Of a stretch of DNA of 60,000 nt, positions 46,391 through 57,633 are shown in pieces. The position numbers and the translations under genes are program-made. Below the pieces are notes generated by a model, which worked only from the letters and a program-made list of their open reading frames with translations, was not told where the DNA came from and ran no database searches. Position 1 is the first letter of the stretch. Each line of letters opens with the position of its first letter. The DNA comes from Membranipora membranacea (taxonomy: Eukaryota; Bryozoa; Gymnolaemata; Cheilostomatida; Membraniporidae): assembly GCA_914767715.1 (NCBI GenBank), contig OU612075.1, forward strand, positions 9,860,001-9,920,000. The letters are read 5' to 3'.

Positions 46391-46953
46391 TGCTAACAGT
46401 GGTCTACTAAATTTTCACCATCAGCCTCAGCCTGTCTTGACAACTAAGCTTTTTGGAGGGGGAACTCGTTTGCAAGAGTTGAGAGCTGTGACCCCCCACA
46501 ACAAAGCTTGTCAGCCCCTCCCTTTGGTTTGAGATGGAGGCAACAATCCTGGCCATCCTCGCATTTAAATATGGGGACATGCGACAATAATTCCTCCCCT
46601 TTTGACTGGCGAGAGGGAAGGTGAGTATGCATGACAATGTCAATTATAAATGAGATTTGTTGTGATATGACAAGTGATGAAACGCAAAATAAATAGTTTA
46701 TTTTGAGGAAACTCTCATATCCTCTAGTCACATACCGTCATGGTTGGCCTGGCGGTAAACATATTCTTAGATCACATTATGATGACCGCACTATCAATTC
46801 AGCGAAACAGCTTACTCATCAACTTGGCAGGGAAATGATCAGGAAATGTTTCTCATACCTCTTTTTTTCTGACTATATATGAAGCGGGTACAGTTTCTCA
46901 TGATAGTAATTTTAAAAAAACTTTGTTGGTAGCGGACTGAAGAGGTTGAAGAA
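46391..46953. other. 5' flank of antistasin/WAP gene B
   Basis: Equivalent of 28475-29067, including the remains of a small palindromic element at 46431-46512. No gene. Confidence 0.55.
46874..46880 (+). promoter_or_regulatory. TATA box of antistasin/WAP gene B
   Basis: TATATAT about 75 bp before the start codon at 46954, in the same context (GACTATATATGAAGCGGG) as in unit A. Confidence 0.55.
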
Positions 46954-47499
46954 ATGAGTCTCAAATTTATTATTGGCTGCACTGTGGTGGTTTACATGAT
47001 CGGCACTGTCACAAGTCAAGGTAAGTATAAAAAGGAGGAACGATTTTTATATTTAACAATGCGATTCTTATTGGAAATAATATATCCGCTAAGATTCTTA
47101 ATGGAAATACCTTGAAAAACATTAATAATGATGAATTGTTGCTGACAATAAAAATATACATATATAAATATTGCTCAAAAGTCCTTCAAAAATGGCAAAA
47201 ATAATTGATACGTGAGATATAGATCGATTTTGATCCATTCTGTCTCCCCTCCGCTGATGAGTCGTGGTGGGGAATCATTTTTGAATGAAGGTGAGGTGTT
47301 ATCTTTCCAGCACTTCGTAAATATGAATGTGATATATTTATCCTTCAGACCATTTAAACACATCTATCTGCACTGTTTTTAACTCTCTGCAAAGACTTAT
47401 TAGATCATCAAATACTCCATCAACTTTTAATCGACAACTTATCAATTATGACTTTTATCGAAAGACAACTTTTAAAAGACAACTAATGCCAAGTTATTG

Positions 47500-47887
47500 A
47501 ACGTACAAAGTCATCAACCTATGCCCTGACACTGCTTCGAAGATCAGGTGTTGATAGCACTGCAATAGCACTGTTCTATAAGGCAAGGATACTATGATCC
47601 GTTCTGTCGTTTGCCTGTCCTGTGTGGTACTGATTAAAACTAATATAGATAAACTTGAAAGTTTTGAAAGGATGTGCACAAGAAGAACTTTACCCCTTAC
47701 AGACAATTATGATGAAAGACTGTCCAAATTTAATATTGAAGACCTTAGTGTACATTTAAATGTCTTAAGTCTACGATATGTTTCTAGAGTTCAATCCTAC
47801 GAGGACCATGTTTGCAATGATTTGCTTCAGCTGTCTCAGCATGTTGGAAGGACAGCATATTATGATAAACTGCTATTTAAAAAATGA
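47500..47887 (+). pseudogene. LINE RT C-terminal fragment in intron 1, copy B
   Basis: Counterpart of 29620-30011, with LESFERMCTRRTLPL from about 47650. Both copies are broken by stops and frame changes, but at different places. Confidence 0.6.
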
Positions 47888-48826
47888 ATTTAATTCGATT
47901 CCTTATTTTTCACGCGGCCGAATTTGTCAAGATAGATTCGTCGATGATGAAAAAAAAGTAATTATTTAGGAAAAAATATTTTTCTCTTCAACCACTATTA
48001 GCTCAATTCACATTCCTTTACATATTGTTTTTTTTCTTTCTTCTCTTGGCACAAAACGAAAAGCATTTTTTTTCTTTAAAATTATTACGATGCCGAAAGA
48101 ATATTAAAACGAATACATATTTTCTCTTATAGCCGGCTTCGACGGACAAATTGGTCTCCCACCTCGTTTACCTGGTGACCCTCCAGGCTTCGACGCCACT
48201 CCAGCTCCAGCTCGTTCGCCGTTCTTCGGATGCTCTGCTACCAACATCTGCTGCTGTCCTGTGTTTGTGTCGTCATGTCCACATAGATGCGCTGGTGGTA
48301 GATATCAGGCTGATCAAACAAACGATGGGTGTTTGTTTGAAGACTGCAGATGTCGTAAGTCTCTACTTAGACCAAGTTTAACCCTAAGATAATTTCTCGA
48401 GTTCAACTATCTTTTAAAAAGTGGTGCACATTTAATTGTCTCACTGTGTAATACTAGCCTGGGCAGGCTCTTTGGAGATAGACATGGACAGGCCCTGACA
48501 GCCTGCCCAGAAATTATCATTCTTTTAACTTATTTAAAAACGATTTTTCTTTTGAGTTTCAATAAATCAAGTATCATTAGCAAAATTGCCAAAAAAAAGT
48601 TTGTGATGAGGCACCTACTCGCTGGTCAGTAACAATTTATCTTCCTACTAGTGAATAGAGTGCAAATCTGTATCAATATAGATATATAATATATCAATAT
48701 AATGTGAGATTTGCAATTATAAACAAACAGCATAGCTGACAAAGCATGAAAGTCAGACTAGATTGTACACAGGATTGAAGCTTATTAAAAAAATTTCAAG
48801 TAATTACCTGTATAATTTAGAGCCGG

Positions 48827-51800
48827 TGTAGTATTGTAAACTGTCCCCCGCGCGAAAACAACCCCGGGACACTTTACAATATTGTAAACTGTCCCGGGGA
48901 CACTTTACAATAAAAACAGGCCTATTGTAAACTGTCCCCCCCTATTGTAAACTGTCCCCCCCTATTGTAAACCGTCCCCCCCCTATTGTAAACTGTCCCC
49001 CCTATTTGTGACTGTCCATATCGAGAGCCCAGCTGTTTATCACCATTCTAAATGGGTCAGATCATCTAAGTGGAGCATACCATGATGTTCTGGCTGCCAC
49101 TATGATGCCCAAAGTTGTACCATGGGGATGGTGGTGGTATCTCATTGAATGAGTGTATAAAGCCTCTTTTTCATATGGTACTTTGGGGATCTATTTTTCG
49201 CAAGCACTAGTTATTTGAAGCTCCTATGATTTAGAGATGTCTGGTTTGCGAAGAAAGGTGCACTAAGCCAACAGTGGATGGATGTGTAGTTGCCACATCA
49301 CAGAACACACATACTTTCATTGCAGGTTCATGAGCCGCTCGAAAACAACCACCCCATTCATTCATCATAAAATCTACCTCCGTCAATCATTTGCCTAGGA
49401 GTGATGGCAGTCAGTCACAAGTGTGAGCGGGAGAAATAATTACTTTTGAGTTTTTCATATTGTGAGGATGGGTATTGCACTGTAAAATATTGCTTAAGCC
49501 GCGCGAAAACAACCACCCCCCAAGCTGTCTTATAAAGATATCTGTTAAAAAGTCTCAAACATAATGAACCGTGATTTTGCATCCATAATGCGATTATCAT
49601 AAGGTGACTGTGTACCAAATTTCAGATTAGTAGGTCAGAACTTAATGACACAACGGATGATATGTCGTTCTTTGCAAGTTCATGAGCCGCGCGAAAATAA
49701 CCACCCCATTCAGTCATCTTGAAATCTACCTCAATCAAGCATTTGCCTGTGAGTGATGAAAGTCAGTCACATGTGAGACCTGGAGAAATAACGACTTTTG
49801 AGTTTTTCATATTGTGCCGCCTGGTATTGGACTGTAAAATATTGCTTAAGCCGCGCGAAAACAACCACCCCCCAAAGTGTCTTATAAAGATTCTCTGTCA
49901 AAAAGTCTCAATCATAATGAACCATGATTTGGCAGCCATAATTCGATTGTCATAAGGTGACTGTGTACCAAATTTCAGATTAGTAGGTCAGAAGTTAATG
50001 ACACAACGGATGATATGTCGTTCTTTGCAAGTTCATGAGCCATGCGAAAACAACCACCCCATTCATTCATCTTGAAATCTACCTCAATCAAGAATTTGCC
50101 TGTGAGTGATGACAGTCAGTCACAAGTGAGAGTGGGAGAAATAACCGCTTTCGAGCTTTTCATATTGTGCGGCCTGGTATTGCCCTGTAAAACATCGTCT
50201 AGGTCAGATGGCTAAGAGCTCCACTGTGAATTATGTATTAAGTTTGGCCGGAAGTCACTGTCAGAATTGTGACTGTATTTTCTAGCTATAAACTTTATAT
50301 CTACAACTATTCCTGATATACATCCAGTATCCCTAGTTTTAGTTTCTAGTCATTGGCATTGTATTATTCATGTTACCCATGTTCAACATACACATACAAT
50401 ATACACACTATAACTCTATCAACCAAACAAAAGGTTTTATCACAAACTGCTCACAGAGCAACGGTCAGGCACTGTCAAACAAAGTTATGTGTGTCAGATT
50501 TTTGTGCATAGTGCTAGAATCTAACTGCTTGTGTTTGGGGGGGGGGGGGGGGGTTGCGTTTGTACAGCTTAAGCAATGGGTTTATATGCAGGGTAACAGT
50601 GTTTAGTGCAACAAGTAATGTAGCAGTAATAATTGCAGGACTCGCACAAAAATCACTGAATTACTGTGCAGTTCTATGCAGATGTGCTGTTGGGGATTGT
50701 CTTTGTGCAGCTAATTGAGCTACTGTGTAACTAATATCAGCTGTTCGGCACATTACATTGCAAACCATCCAGAAACGAACAACTGGTATCAGTAGGACAC
50801 TTACACTATGGCTGTAAAATAATATATATTAGGATTCCATTAATGATCTATTAGGATACAGTTTATATGAACTAAAGTGGGAGTCGTTGTTTTTGCCTGG
50901 CTCCAGCAATCATTTACAGTGCAAAAGCATGGCTCTCACTATGAGGAGCTCAAATTGATTATTTCTTGGTGTCACACTTGTGACTGAAAAATCATGCACT
51001 ATATGAAAAGCTCAAATGTAATTATTTCTCCCGCTCACACTTGTGACTGACTGCCATCACTCCCAGGCAAGTGCTTGATTGAGGTAGATTTCAAGATGAA
51101 TGAATGGGGTGGTTGTTTTCGCGCGGCTCATGAACTTGCAGAGAACGACATATCATCCGTTGTGTCATTAATTTCTAACCTTTTAATCCAAAATTAGGTA
51201 CACAGTCACTTCATGACAATCACATCATTGCTAGAAAATCATGGTTCATTTCGTTTGAGACTTTTTGACAGATAATCTTTATAAGACAGCTTGGGGGGTG
51301 GTTGTTTTCGCGCGGCTTAAGCAATGTTTTACAGGGCAATACCAGGCCGCACAATATGAAAACCTCTAAAGTGGTTATTTCTCCAGGTCTCACATGTGAC
51401 TGACTTTCATAAATCACAGGCATATGCTTGATTGAGGTAGATTTCAAGATGACTGAATGGGGTGGTTGTTTTCGCGCGGCTCATGAACTTGCAGAGAACG
51501 ACATATCATCCCTTGTGTCATTAATTTCTAACCTTTTAATCCAAAATTAGGTACACAGTCACTTCATGACAATCACATCATTGCTAGAAAATCATGGTTC
51601 ATTTCGTTTGAGACTTTTTGACAGATAATCTTTATAAGACAGCTTGGGGGGTGGTTGTTTTCGCGCGGCTTAAGCAATGTTTTACAGGGCAATACCAGGC
51701 CGCACAATATGAAAACCTCTAAAGTGGTTATTTCTCCAGGTCTCACTTGTGACTGACTGTCATCACTCACAGGCAAATTCTTCATTGAGGTAGATTTCAA

Positions 51801-53390
51801 GATGAATGAATGGGGTGGTTGTTTTCGCGCGGCTCATGAATTTGCAAAGAACAACATATCATACGTTGTGTCATTAAGTTCTGACCTACTATTCTGAAAT
51901 TTGGTACACAGTCACCTTATGACTATCACATTATGGTTGCCAAATCATGGTTCATTATGGTTGAGAATTTTTGACAGATAATCTTTATAAGACACTTTGG
52001 GGGGGGGGGGGGGGGGGGGTGGTTGTTTTCGCGCGGCTTAAGCAATGTTTTACAGTCCAATACCAGGCCGCACAATATGAAACCCTCAAAAGTGGTTATT
52101 TCTCCAGGTCTCACATGTGACTGACTTTCATCACTCACAGGCAAATGCTTGATTGAGGTAGATTTCAAGATGAATGAATGGGGTGGTTGTTTTCGCGCGG
52201 CTCATGAACTTGCAAAGAACGACATATCATCCGTTGTGTCATTAAGTTCTGACCTACTAATCTGAAATTTGGTACACAGTCACCTTATGTCAATCACATT
52301 ATGGCTGCCAAATCATGGTTCATTATGATTGAGACTTTTTGACAGATAATCTTTATAGGACACTTTTGGGGGTGGTTGTTTTCGCGCGGCTTAAGCAATA
52401 TTTTACAGTCCAATACCAGGCGGCACAATATGAAAAACTCAAAAGTCGTTATTTCTCCAGGTCTCACATGTGACTGACTTTCATCACTCACAGGCAAATG
52501 CTTGATTGAGGTAGATTTCAAGATGACTGAATGGGGTGGTTGTTTTTGCGCGGCTCATTAACTTGCAAAGAACGACATGTCATCCGCTGTGTCATTAAGT
52601 TCTGACCTACTAATCTGAAATTTGGTACACAGTCACCTTATGACAATCGCATTATGGATGCAAAATCACGGTTCATTATGTTTGAGACTTTTTAACAGAT
52701 ATCTTTATAAGACAGCTTGGGGGGTGGTTGTTTTTGCGCGGCTTAAGCAATATTTTACAGTGCAATACCCATCCTCACAATATGAAAAGCTCAAATTAAT
52801 TATTTCTCCAGGTCTCACTTGTGACTGACTGCCATCACTCCTAGGCAAATGCTTGACGGAGGTAGATTTTATGATAAATGAATGGGGTGGTTGTTTTCGA
52901 GCGGCTCATGAACCTGCAATGAAAGTATGTGTGTTCTGTGATGTGGCAACTACACATCCATCCACTGTTGGCTTAGTGCACCTTTCTTCGCAAACCAGAC
53001 ATCTCTAAATCATAGGAGCTTCAAAAAACTAGTGTTTGCGAAAAATAGATCTCCAAGTACCATATGAAAAAGAGGCTTTATACACTTATTCAATGAGATA
53101 CCACCACCATCCCCATGGTACAACTTTGGCCATCATAGTGGCAGCCAGAACATCATGGTATGCTCCAGTTAGATGATCTGACCCATTTAGAATGATGATA
53201 AACAGCTGGGCACTCGATATGGACAGTCACAAATAGGGGGGACAGTTTACAATAGGGGGGGACAGTTTACAATAGGGGGGGACAGTTTACAATAGGCCTG
53301 TTTTTATTGTAAAGTGTCCCCGGGACAGTTTACAATATTGTAAAGTGTCCCGGGGTTGTTTTCGCGCGGGGGACAGTTTACAATACTACA
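48827..53390. mobile_element. 4.56-kb giant foldback element with CCGG target duplication
   Basis: Both ends begin TGTAGTATTGTAAACTGTCC and are identical by eye for about 110 bases. They are flanked by CCGG at 48823-48826 and 53391-53394; unit A has a single CCGG at 30897-30900. After the ends come 20-21-bp TATTGTAAACTGTCCCCC repeats (four left, three right). Arms of about 350-bp units marked by GCGCGAAAACAACCACCCC follow, three units left (to about 50200) and six right (from about 51000). The middle (50200-50930) is unpaired, with a G23 run at 50531-50553. No transposase frame is seen; minus-strand frames in the right arm are repeat artefacts. I do not recognise the superfamily. Confidence 0.9.
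51060..52920. repeat. Six tandem units of about 353 bp in the right arm
   Basis: GAATGGGGTGGTTGTTTT recurs at about 51103, 51456, 51808, 52176, 52529 and 52882. The first two units are almost identical. One unit is longer because of a G-run (about 52001-52019). Confidence 0.9.
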
Positions 53391-53586
53391 CCGGGAGTAG
53401 CTAAACTCAAACTGGGCCGTTGTCCAAACTTCAGGCCTTACAGATACGTGTTTCGCCAAGATCTTCTTTGTGAGACCGACTCAGATTGCTCTGGTGCTGA
53501 CAAATGCTGCCAAGTAGGAACGGACACCCGTCTGCAGTGTCTAGCTGCTCTACCAGAACGGCCAACAACAGGAAGGAAATGAGAAG

Positions 53587-53811
53587 CAGGCCCGTAGTTC
53601 TAGGGGAGGCAGGGAGGCGCTGCCTCCCCTAGAAAGCTAGATATAATAGCTTAAAACACTATAATTAAAAATCCAATTCAGAAACAAATCATCTGGGATT
53701 TCCATTCGCTAAAAACATGCCTCAAATTGCTTATAGAACCGCTCCAGGTGAAGTTTTGGACTCGCCTCAAACTTTTGCCTCCCCTACCATTTTTTCTATT
53801 CTACGGTCCTG
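53587..53811. mobile_element. hAT-like MITE, unit B copy
   Basis: Counterpart of 31093-31319, directly after the WAP stop codon, so it was inserted before the duplication. Confidence 0.65.
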
Positions 53812-55792
53812 CGAAGGACACTATTTCTTCTGAATGACATTCGCTCGTTTTATTTGTTGTACCTGTTTATACAACTGGATTATATGTATATAATATATGA
53901 ATTCACTGAAGATAATGCTTTTAGTCAATATTCACTGTGCGATATTTGATAGCTAAACAAGAGAAGATAACTTCTATATATAGTTGTTCATGATAAGAAA
54001 TAATATATATTCCATGTTTATTCTGGAGAAGAATAAGTCCTTAGGATTTGTACCCAGAAAACAGCAAAATTGATAAAAAATATGGTGTAGAATTAAAAAG
54101 ACATGTAACTAAAAATCAAGAACAATGACAGGTAAAATTACAAAGTACACACAGACATTAATTAGCAATGAAGCATTACACAAGTTAATACACAATAGCT
54201 AGTAAAAGAAAAGTTAGAACAATGCAGCAGTAGGCTACTGAAAAGAAATGATAAGAACTGACTCATTAATTGAGAAGTTTGAGGACGTGGCTCCGAGTGG
54301 CATTTTTGGTGGGGGGAACAGTTCCCCCCACCCCACAAAGCTAGTTAAGACAGGCTATATCCTATACAGCTACATGTAGTCCCACTTAACAGGTTACCAC
54401 TAGACCGAGTTTGATCCAGTTCACTTGCATTCGGAATTGCGTCCTCTGCTGATCAGCCACATGATATAAGTGGAAAGTGCGCAAACTGGAATGCATGCAA
54501 ACAATCTGCTTGACATCATTTTTACTGGTTGTTGTTCATGGATTTTTTCAAAATGTTGCGCTACCCAATTGTTTTATGCGTAGAATATGGGGTCTTTTGC
54601 AATAACCTAATTCTGTTGACACATCCTCATTTTGAATCAAAATTAATTTGAAATTCACGCACACATACCTGGGGAGGCGTCAGACGGTCGATGTTGGGGG
54701 GGGGACTCAGACTAGGGTTAATAATGAATCAGATACAAGTTGGTGTATTTCCTCGGCGGTGAGGTATAGATTTAGTGTTGAGCTAAATCACTACCTGTGC
54801 AGATCCAAGTTTTGGATGAGATTTGGTTGCTGCGAGTCGCATCGTACTTAATTGTGTGTTGTTTTGAGGTCAATTTGTTTTATATATACTTTATTATGTT
54901 CACCTACCATTGTATCGTGACAAATGAGGCTGTGTGAAAAAGAAGGAGGAATGGTAATAGTAGATCACTGCACACATGATCATTGTAGGATCGGAGCGAT
55001 GGACTTCATTGCTCATTATTTTCCCAACCAACTTTTGCAATAATAGATAATGAAAAATTGAGATTGTTATTACTACATTGATGGCTCCGTGATGCAATTT
55101 GATGCACAGTTTATTGACAGAGACTCAGACTTCAGATCGAAATATAACTGTTTCTGTGTGAGGTATCAGATTGGTGAACTAACCGAAATGCTCGGATTGA
55201 AACAACCGATTTACAGAATGTTCGCACCTATAAAAGGTGACACATGATACCAGAAGGCGTTGTAATCATTGTCAGTTTACCAACTTATTATAGCCTTTGT
55301 TATTAAAATAATGTTTCTGGCTATTTATGTCAAGTAGAAGCGCTTGCCCTCCGCCATTACAACTTATATAATTACTAAATAAAAATTTACTGCTATTTTG
55401 TAAAATTCTAACTGGTTACAAGCGCTCTGGTTTTTCTATCTATCTCTCTTTCTCTCTCTACAGCATGAATTTGTTCTGCAATAACCTGTATCTGTTGACA
55501 CATCCTCATATTAAATCAAAATTTGTTTAAACTTCACTCACACATCTCTGTGTGTATGATGAATCAGGCACAAGCAGGTGTATTTCCTCAATGGCAAGGT
55601 ATGAGAGAAATGAGCTTCATCAATACAGAGCACATTATTTACAGCACATTATTACAGTTATTTGTATAAGGCTCAAATACTAGGATCCAACACCTGGTGT
55701 CAGGCAGGATCTGCCGGAATGTGTGAAATATATCAAACTAATTAGATTTACCAGAACCTGGTACAGCGGTAATGAATAACAGTAACACAAGG
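53812..55792. other. Unassigned end of unit B
   Basis: Contains the empty site of the Helitron-like array (54121-54130), a remnant of the LINE C-terminus (to 54307), a truncated palindromic element (54308-54356) and the repeat pair about 54592-54790 / 55470-55640. No gene recognised. Confidence 0.55.
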
Positions 55793-55957
55793 ATCTGAAA
55801 TTAGATTGATTGTAATTCCATGAAGGAAACGCTTCCCTTTACATAGAGAGGATATGGTTCCTGATGGTGAATGGTAAATGTAATTAGATAATAAATTAAA
55901 TAGTTTAGAATTAATCCTGTTATGAGGTAATGAACCAAAACCATGACATCATAATTG

Positions 55958-55966
55958 TATATAAAT
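55958..55966 (+). promoter_or_regulatory. TATA box of the intact antistasin/WAP paralogue
   Basis: TATATAAATAG context, about 80 bp upstream of the start codon, as in the two duplicated copies. Confidence 0.6.
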
Positions 55967-56043
55967 AGCTGGGTGGATTATTGGACTTCATCAAACACAG
56001 TATCTGAGTCTCTAGGATAAGTGTGTATTAAAATACCTTCACG

Positions 56044-57633
56044 ATGATCAAGTTGATAGCACTTACTCTTGTCTTCGCATCTGTCATAGACCTAGGCACA
56101 TGTACACGTAAGTACCTCTTCTCAGACTGATTTACGTTGTGTTCTATGTAGATCACCTTGTGATTTAAAAACTTTTAAAAAAGTTTCTGTAACATCGTTG
56201 ATCTCTGCATCACAATTAATATTCAAGAAGAGTTTCTCTTGTTACGGCCTAGCCTGTCTTTATTAGTTTTGGGTTCACTCCAGGCTAGTTACCTCCGTGA
56301 CCAAGAGCTTGGCTATAAATCATCAAAACTGTGTATCTAAATTAAATGACTCAACATTTACCTAATGGAAAGTGATTAAAATTCGTAATCGATGTTGGGA
56401 AACCATAGCTATCACAGTCTGTCTAAACATAAATACTCTCAATTTATTCTCTCTGTTATTCAGTGGGTTGTTTCACTGCACCAGGTTTGCCTCCCTGCTT
56501 TGTTCCTGATAGTCCTTCTGACCGTTTCCCATGTCAGCCTGGGCAGGGATGTGAGTGCCAGGTTCATCCCGTCGAGTGCAGGGATGTCAAATGTGCCCGA
56601 GGCTTTCTCAGAGAACCCGAGACTCTGTGTATCCTACCTGGCTGTATGTGTGGTAAGTTTGTGATCCTAGGCTACATTTACTCACTATGTAAATCTCTGA
56701 TTGATAGACATTAAACTAATTCACTTAGCATGAGTACCATCACAATGAATTCGGTGATTTGGTGCGGCGACCCCAGTTCAATTTTACTAATTAAGGGAGG
56801 GTGCATGTTAGGTACCAGTACTAAATTGACTCTAACGATCAGAAATACTTATGATAATAGTGTGGTTTGGACATTAGATTGACTTGACGGTGCAATCCAT
56901 GTGCAAGTTTTTATCTATTGCCCTTCTGGATAGAAATATGCACACTTTTTGTTCTCTTAACCCTGGTTTTAAAAGTGAATAGATTTTATCGTTTTTAATT
57001 TTAGTCCTCACAAAGATATTGACATTAACAAGATGAGAAAATCTGGTGGATGAATCTTTGACTCAAATTAAGCCAAATGCAATTAATTTGTTGAATTCTA
57101 GTTGTCAAGTGCAAGCTGAGGCTCGGTTTTTTTTGGTGATGTTACAAGCTGAGTGCAAAGTTTACAATCATATGTCAAACTGAGTATTCATTTTACAAAT
57201 ATTAGGTGTTGTTCACAAAATACTATATAGGACATTACCTGCCCCTGGCTAACCCTTATACCAATAAAAAGGTAACCTCCATCTTATTAATAAAGGTTTT
57301 GCCACTAAAACTTGAGGCTAAATCTCACCCAAAATAGCATTGTTTTATCAGCAACTCAAGCTTTTAACAACATAACGATAAACTTGACTTTGTTTCTCAC
57401 AAATTAAATTGTGCTTTTTTGCCCGTTATTGTAGATCTGATATCCATAATTTATTTTCAGATGGACCCACTCTCAAACCTGGACGGTGCCCACGATTCAG
57501 ACCATATACATATCGGTTCTTAGCAGATCTGAACTGTAATAATGATGATGATTGCACAGTTGGACAGAAGTGCTGCTCTATTGGAACTTTCACTCAAAAG
57601 CAATGTCTCCTTGCACTACCAGAGCAGCCATAA
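56044..57633 (+). CDS. Secreted antistasin/WAP-like protein, intact paralogue
   Basis: Three exons (56044-56107, 56464-56652, 57461-57633) splice to 141 codons. Exon 1 is a signal peptide (MIKLIALTLVFASVIDLG). Exon 2 has ten cysteines and ends in the antistasin-like C-x4-C-x-C pattern (LCILPGCMC). Exon 3 starts KPGRCP and has DDDC, KCC and QC, a WAP-like core with six rather than eight cysteines. Exon number, intron phases and domain order match the genes at 29068 and 46954, so it is an older paralogue. It lies just outside the duplication and has no break. A secreted protease inhibitor or matrix/defence protein is the likely role, by family. Confidence 0.8.

Larger units (their letters stand above)
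46954..53582 (+). pseudogene. Secreted antistasin/WAP-like protein, copy B, split by transposon
   Basis: Exons 46954-47020 (signal peptide) and 48133-48354 (antistasin-like module) are intact, and the third exon keeps the glutamine codon that is a stop in copy A. Six bases into that third exon (48821-48826) a 4,564-bp foldback element has inserted. The rest of the exon resumes at 53391 and ends with TGA at 53580-53582. The normal acceptor is retained but would read straight into the transposon, so the WAP module is lost unless the whole element is removed from the transcript or a new acceptor in the right end is used. Confidence 0.8.
39511..55792. repeat. Segmental duplication, unit B
   Basis: Direct tandem copy of unit A. 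Relative to A it lacks about 9429-11528, 13048-14977 and 37259-38045 and the two large unit A insertions. It has gained 40941-41939 and 48827-53390. Confidence 0.9.

Noticed and set aside
51220-52521. Four similar minus-strand frames of 75-80 codons starting MKSTS(I/M)K
   Set aside because: Each is one copy of the 353-bp foldback unit; the frame is a by-product of repetition and has no domain or splice context.
56240-56290. GCCTAGCCTGTC ... CCAGGCTAG as a further member of the palindromic family
   Set aside because: Only about eight bases match on each side and the G/C core is missing.
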